Source of the DNA: Desulfobacteraceae bacterium
GTDB taxonomy: Bacteria; Desulfobacterota; DSM-4660; Desulfatiglandales; B25-G16
NCBI GenBank assembly: GCA_030615565.1
Contig: JAUWZC010000087.1
Coordinates: 1 to 8,965, forward strand
Reading direction: 5' to 3'
DNA: 8,965 nt
This document shows, in pieces, positions 6,160 through 8,965 of the stretch. Made by a program: the position numbers and the translations under genes. Under the pieces are notes generated by a model. The model searched no databases. It saw only the letters and a program-made list of their open reading frames with translations, and was not told where the DNA came from. The number at the start of each line of letters is the position of its first letter. The first letter of the stretch is position 1.

Positions 6160-7434
6160 TTATAGCCCCTGGTGATAATCATAATTCAGATTAATGCTAT
6201 TTAAATTCTCCCTCAGAAATATGTTTGTCTTTATGAATAGAACGATATAGCAAAGCAACATGAATACGTCTGAGATTAGCGTTGATAAGGCTGCACCTAC
6301 ATGGCTGTACCTTGGTATAAGGTAGAAATTAAGTAAAACATTTAATATTGTTGATATTACAAGAATTAATGCAACGGCTCTATCATTGTTTGTTGCTATT
6401 GTCACATAGGCAAGATACCCGTTTACGAAAAGGAAAAAAATCACTCCTGATAATATGTTCAAAGAAAGCACCGAGTCAGAAAATAAAGGTCCATAAAGCA
6501 ACAGGATTACTTGTTTTGAAAACAAATAAAGAAATAATCCAATCGTCGCTCCTCCAAAACCCAACACTGATATTGTCCTAAAAAAACTTGTCCTGAAGCC
6601 TTCTATATTAGCAGAATAGTCTGCGGTAAGCCCCGGAAGGGCGGCGATAGTCACAGTGCCAGGGATGATGCTGAGGAATTCAATTAATTTATAGGACGCC
6701 GAATATATTCCCACTGCCTTTTCTCCCTTCATTACCTCTAACATCATCATATCAATGCGGAAATAGATTGCACTTATAATAAAGACCATTGCAAGGGGCC
6801 AAACCTTTTTTAATAAAATCGGTATGGATTTGAAAAAGAGATTGCCTAGAATTAACTTGAAACGTCGCCGAATCAAACAACCGGATATAATCAATGAAAT
6901 GATCTCGGCAATAATCAATGCATAAATGATCATCACCAGTTCTTGTTCAATAGATATAAAAAACCACACAATAGGAATTTTAATCACATTTGAAAATGCC
7001 CACAAGGAAGCATGAAACTGAAATTTTTGGAGAGCATCTCCATAAAACCAAAAGCTTTGAGATAGCGAATTCAGGCAGATCACAATAGAAAAGACAGCTA
7101 ACAATCTAATCATAGCCTGGTCGTGCAAGAAATATCTAAATAGAGTAAAGACAAGGGCCATGACTACTAAAGAGGATATGACCTTGAATCCCAGCACAGA
7201 GGACAGAATTTGATTCCCTAGAAAAGGGCCACGACTCACTTCTCTGACCATGAAGGTATCGAGACCAAAAGTCGCGACAACAATGCCCGTCATGATCACT
7301 GCATTCATAAATGAATATCCACCAAAAATATCAGGCCCGAGCCGTCTGGATATGATTAGGATGAGCGCCATTATCGATAGGGCATTGATAAAACGCGCTG
7401 AAAAAAGATATGCTATGTTTTTAGTTAATTGCAT
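6160..7434 (-). CDS. wzx: Wzx-type polysaccharide flippase
   Basis: A 424-residue integral membrane protein of the polysaccharide-synthesis (MOP/MATE-like) exporter family, within the usual 400-480 range. It is expected to flip the undecaprenyl-diphosphate-linked repeat unit from the cytoplasmic to the periplasmic face. Seen: about twelve hydrophobic segments along the whole length; an N-terminal L-G-P-D-I-F-G-G-Y at 32-40 followed by G57-L-D-T-F-M-V-R-E at 57-65; the mid-protein F225-R-I-D-M-M-M-L and G241-V... region ending G242-I-Y-S-A-S-Y-K; and the late N365-V-L-L-N-F-Y-L-I-P-R at 365-375 with G380-A-A. These are typical Wzx positions. No signal peptide is expected. The ATG has no good ribosome site but matches the family start. 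It lies between the polymerase and the glycosyltransferases, the normal company. The gene is visibly more AT-rich than the SDR and fusion genes, as is common for exchanged O-antigen genes. Substrate unknown. Confidence 0.9.
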   Translation of the reverse strand: MQLTKNIAYLFSARFINALSIMALILIISRRLGPDIFGGYSFMNAVIMTGIVVATFGLDTFMVREVSRGPFLGNQILSSVLGFKVISSLVVMALVFTLFRYFLHDQAMIRLLAVFSIVICLNSLSQSFWFYGDALQKFQFHASLWAFSNVIKIPIVWFFISIEQELVMIIYALIIAEIISLIISGCLIRRRFKLILGNLFFKSIPILLKKVWPLAMVFIISAIYFRIDMMMLEVMKGEKAVGIYSASYKLIEFLSIIPGTVTIAALPGLTADYSANIEGFRTSFFRTISVLGFGGATIGLFLYLFSKQVILLLYGPLFSDSVLSLNILSGVIFFLFVNGYLAYVTIATNNDRAVALILVISTILNVLLNFYLIPRYSHVGAALSTLISDVFMLLCYIVLFIKTNIFLRENLNSINLNYDYHQGL

Positions 7435-7533
7435 TTATGCTAATTATTTACTATTTTGGACGTAATTATCACTCAATGAAGATCTGAACTTTGGGAGGAT
7501 ATACCCCTCTGGACAAGAAGAGATTGGAATTGT

Positions 7534-8763
7534 CTATATTTTATCAAAATTTGTCATCAGTCCGAGAAATGAATGAAATAACCAATTGAGGTGAGGATAT
7601 ATAAGGCTGTCGAAGGTCATGGAATGAATTAAAAACCCTGCTAAAGGTATCAAAAACAAAACTGCTTGCAATCGTTCCCTGGGTTTATCTCTACTACGAC
7701 GAAATAAACTTCTCAGAAGATAAATGATCAAGGCAATATATGTGATAGAAAAAAGTCCACCCATCTCCACAAAACTGCAAAGTGTTATGTTTTCAAGGGT
7801 CTTATTATTTTTGATATACGTTGAATACGCTCGATTTTTCGTGATTTTTTGTCGATAGTCTTTAAGATATTCTGTAAGAGGTGCGTGTAGACCTATTCCG
7901 AATATGGGCTTCTTTAAAAATATATAAGCAGCCAAAGGATAGCTTTCCAGCCGAAAGAGAGTGCTTGCATGGGTAATAAGATTCTTTCTGAGAGACGCTG
8001 GTAAATGATTTCGCATTTTGTAACCCGTTCCAACCAGGATCAACGCGATTAAGGGAATAATCCATAGCTTTTTCCACGGGAGCAAGGCGGGTAATAAAAA
8101 GGCCATTCCCAACAGTCCCAATATGGGCCCCCTCTTTCCAATCATAATAATTACAGCTACACCAAAAACAATGGATGAAAGCTGAAGAAAACGTAGCCAC
8201 CAAGAACTGGAACGAAAAAGTAGAAACGGTCCTATAAACAGAAGGATCAACAAAGAGCCAGCGGGAATTGGGTTGAATGAAAATAATAAGATTGGTTTCT
8301 TATTGATGTATTCTAGGGTTCCATAAATGCAAAGGGCCAAGAGAAGCGCCCAGCATAGCCATAAAAAAATCTTCTGTCGAAATTTGGTAGTAAGTAAGTA
8401 ACTTGTAACTGCAAATATCCCTATTCCGGATATGAGAAACAGCGCCATCACCTTGAGAGTAATGGACTGGTCTTCACTAAAGACGATGTTGAGTATGCCA
8501 AGAATTATTATAATAGGGATGAAGAGAAGCTGTTTTTCCAATTTTTTATCTCGAATCAAATTTGGGATTTTCCAAACCAGCGCCAACAATAGCGGGAGAA
8601 GGCAGGCAATTAAAATCGATAGGCGGTTCCATGGGTATGGCCAAATTTGAACAGCACTGGTAGAGAAAAACACTATAAATATTGTGGACACGCAGTAGAC
8701 AAGAAACGCCATAGTTCCCCATCTCTCCCATCGTGAATCATTAGTTCCTTGGTTAGAATTCAT
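7534..8763 (-). CDS. O-antigen polymerase/ligase family protein (Wzy/WaaL-like)
   Basis: A 409-residue multi-pass membrane protein with about ten to twelve hydrophobic segments and a large polar loop at about 250-325, the layout of Wzy polymerases and WaaL ligases. Seen: I207-x-G-K-R-G-P-I-L-G-L-L at 207-218, which matches the small-residue/Arg motif entering a helix in this family, and R271-L-E-S-Y-P followed by K285-P-I-F-G-I-G-L at 285-292 in the periplasmic loop. The position where many ligases carry His-Asn reads L-E-N-I-T-L (323-328) here. The protein would join repeat units made by the neighbouring enzymes in the periplasm, using undecaprenyl-diphosphate intermediates. Next to wzx and a Wzz-like gene, Wzy is the better guess, but ligase cannot be excluded. 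The ATG is supported by GGAAGG eight bases upstream. Confidence 0.85.
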   Translation of the reverse strand: MNSNQGTNDSRWERWGTMAFLVYCVSTIFIVFFSTSAVQIWPYPWNRLSILIACLLPLLLALVWKIPNLIRDKKLEKQLLFIPIIIILGILNIVFSEDQSITLKVMALFLISGIGIFAVTSYLLTTKFRQKIFLWLCWALLLALCIYGTLEYINKKPILLFSFNPIPAGSLLILLFIGPFLLFRSSSWWLRFLQLSSIVFGVAVIIMIGKRGPILGLLGMAFLLPALLPWKKLWIIPLIALILVGTGYKMRNHLPASLRKNLITHASTLFRLESYPLAAYIFLKKPIFGIGLHAPLTEYLKDYRQKITKNRAYSTYIKNNKTLENITLCSFVEMGGLFSITYIALIIYLLRSLFRRSRDKPRERLQAVLFLIPLAGFLIHSMTFDSLIYPHLNWLFHSFLGLMTNFDKI

Positions 8764-8771
8764 GAAATATA

Positions 8772-8777
8772 CCTTCC
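8772..8777 (-). promoter_or_regulatory. Ribosome binding site of the Wzy/WaaL-like gene
   Basis: GGAAGG on the minus strand is placed eight bases before the ATG at 8763, the best-formed Shine-Dalgarno sequence in the window, and it fixes that start. Confidence 0.6.
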
Positions 8778-8820
8778 AAAGCTTATTAAAATCTTGAGAA
8801 AGTATTCCGGCTAAGTTTTT

Positions 8821-8964
8821 TTACTTCTCTTTGTTTTTAACAGAAGGGATTTGGCAATTGATAGTAGAAGATTTAGGATAAGCCCCCATTTTCTGAAGGT
8901 ATTCTAAGAAGAGGGCAAGAAAAATGAAAGATATAAGGCCAATAACAAATGATAAGATGATATT
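8821..8964 (-). CDS. C-terminal tail of a Wzz/GNVR-type chain-length determinant (partial)
   Basis: Seen: the last 47 codons and TAA stop of a minus-strand gene whose front lies beyond the right edge. The visible part is one strong membrane helix (about residues 2-20 of the fragment), ending in L-F-L-E-Y-L-Q-K, then a short polar tail ending K-N-K-E-K. A single C-terminal helix followed by E-Y or E-F-L and a short cytoplasmic tail is how Wzz-type polysaccharide co-polymerases and GNVR-domain proteins end, and the position 57 bases before the polymerase gene fits. Known role: such proteins set the chain length made by Wzy and may pair with a tyrosine kinase. Because only one helix is visible, the family call rests on this short match plus context; another membrane protein is possible. 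Confidence 0.55.
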   Translation of the reverse strand, partial: NIILSFVIGLISFIFLALFLEYLQKMGAYPKSSTINCQIPSVKNKEK

Positions 8965-8965
8965 T

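Noticed and set aside
7500..7525. GAGG...CCTC inverted repeat in the gap between polymerase and flippase genes
   Set aside because: The stem is only four bases with no T-run; expected often by chance.
1..8965. CRISPR arrays, transposases, toxin-antitoxin pairs, tRNA genes, RfaH ops sites
   Set aside because: Looked for on both strands by eye; no regular repeat-spacer series, no transposase motifs, no cloverleaf and no GGCGGTAG ops element were seen.

Overview
The window is part of a surface-polysaccharide (O-antigen or exopolysaccharide) gene cluster of the Wzx/Wzy type. Every gene I can support lies on the minus strand, so transcription runs from the right edge to the left edge. The lipid-linked assembly logic (flippase, polymerase or ligase, chain-length regulator, polyprenyl-phosphate sugar-1-phosphate transferase) points to a Gram-negative or other diderm bacterium. 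The moderate-to-low GC, the intergenic runs of degenerate G-rich heptamers and the FlaA1-type domain remind me of anaerobic Desulfobacterota-like or Nitrospirota-like genomes. That placement is a weak guess, because no ribosomal or marker gene is present.

Layout in transcription order: (1) the C-terminal tail of a Wzz/GNVR-type chain-length determinant, cut by the right edge (8821-8964); (2) an O-antigen polymerase/ligase-type membrane protein (7534-8763); (3) a Wzx flippase (6160-7434); (4) a family-2 glycosyltransferase (5080-6084); (5) a second family-2 glycosyltransferase that starts with TTG (4074-4979); (6) a 239-base gap holding a degenerate low-complexity repeat; (7) an extended-SDR nucleotide-sugar enzyme resembling UDP-glucuronate decarboxylase or epimerase (2863-3834); (8) overlapping it by four bases (ATGA), a 607-residue fusion of a WecA-like sugar-1-phosphate transferase with the membrane and nucleotide-binding half of a FlaA1/WbpM-type protein but without the catalytic half (1043-2866); (9) a roughly 455-495-base non-coding stretch with several perfect hairpins and a weak candidate promoter; (10) a VanZ-like membrane protein with no ATG start, cut by the left edge (2-547).

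The genes read as one assembly line. The SDR supplies or modifies a nucleotide sugar. The WecA half of the fusion loads the first sugar phosphate onto undecaprenyl phosphate. The two glycosyltransferases extend the unit on the cytoplasmic face, Wzx flips it, Wzy polymerises or ligates it, and Wzz sets the length. The most unusual points are the truncated-FlaA1 fusion translationally coupled to a free-standing SDR, the VanZ gene at the end of the locus, and the structured spacer before it. I see no CRISPR array, transposase, tRNA, rRNA or phage gene. No convincing new defence or mobile system is present.
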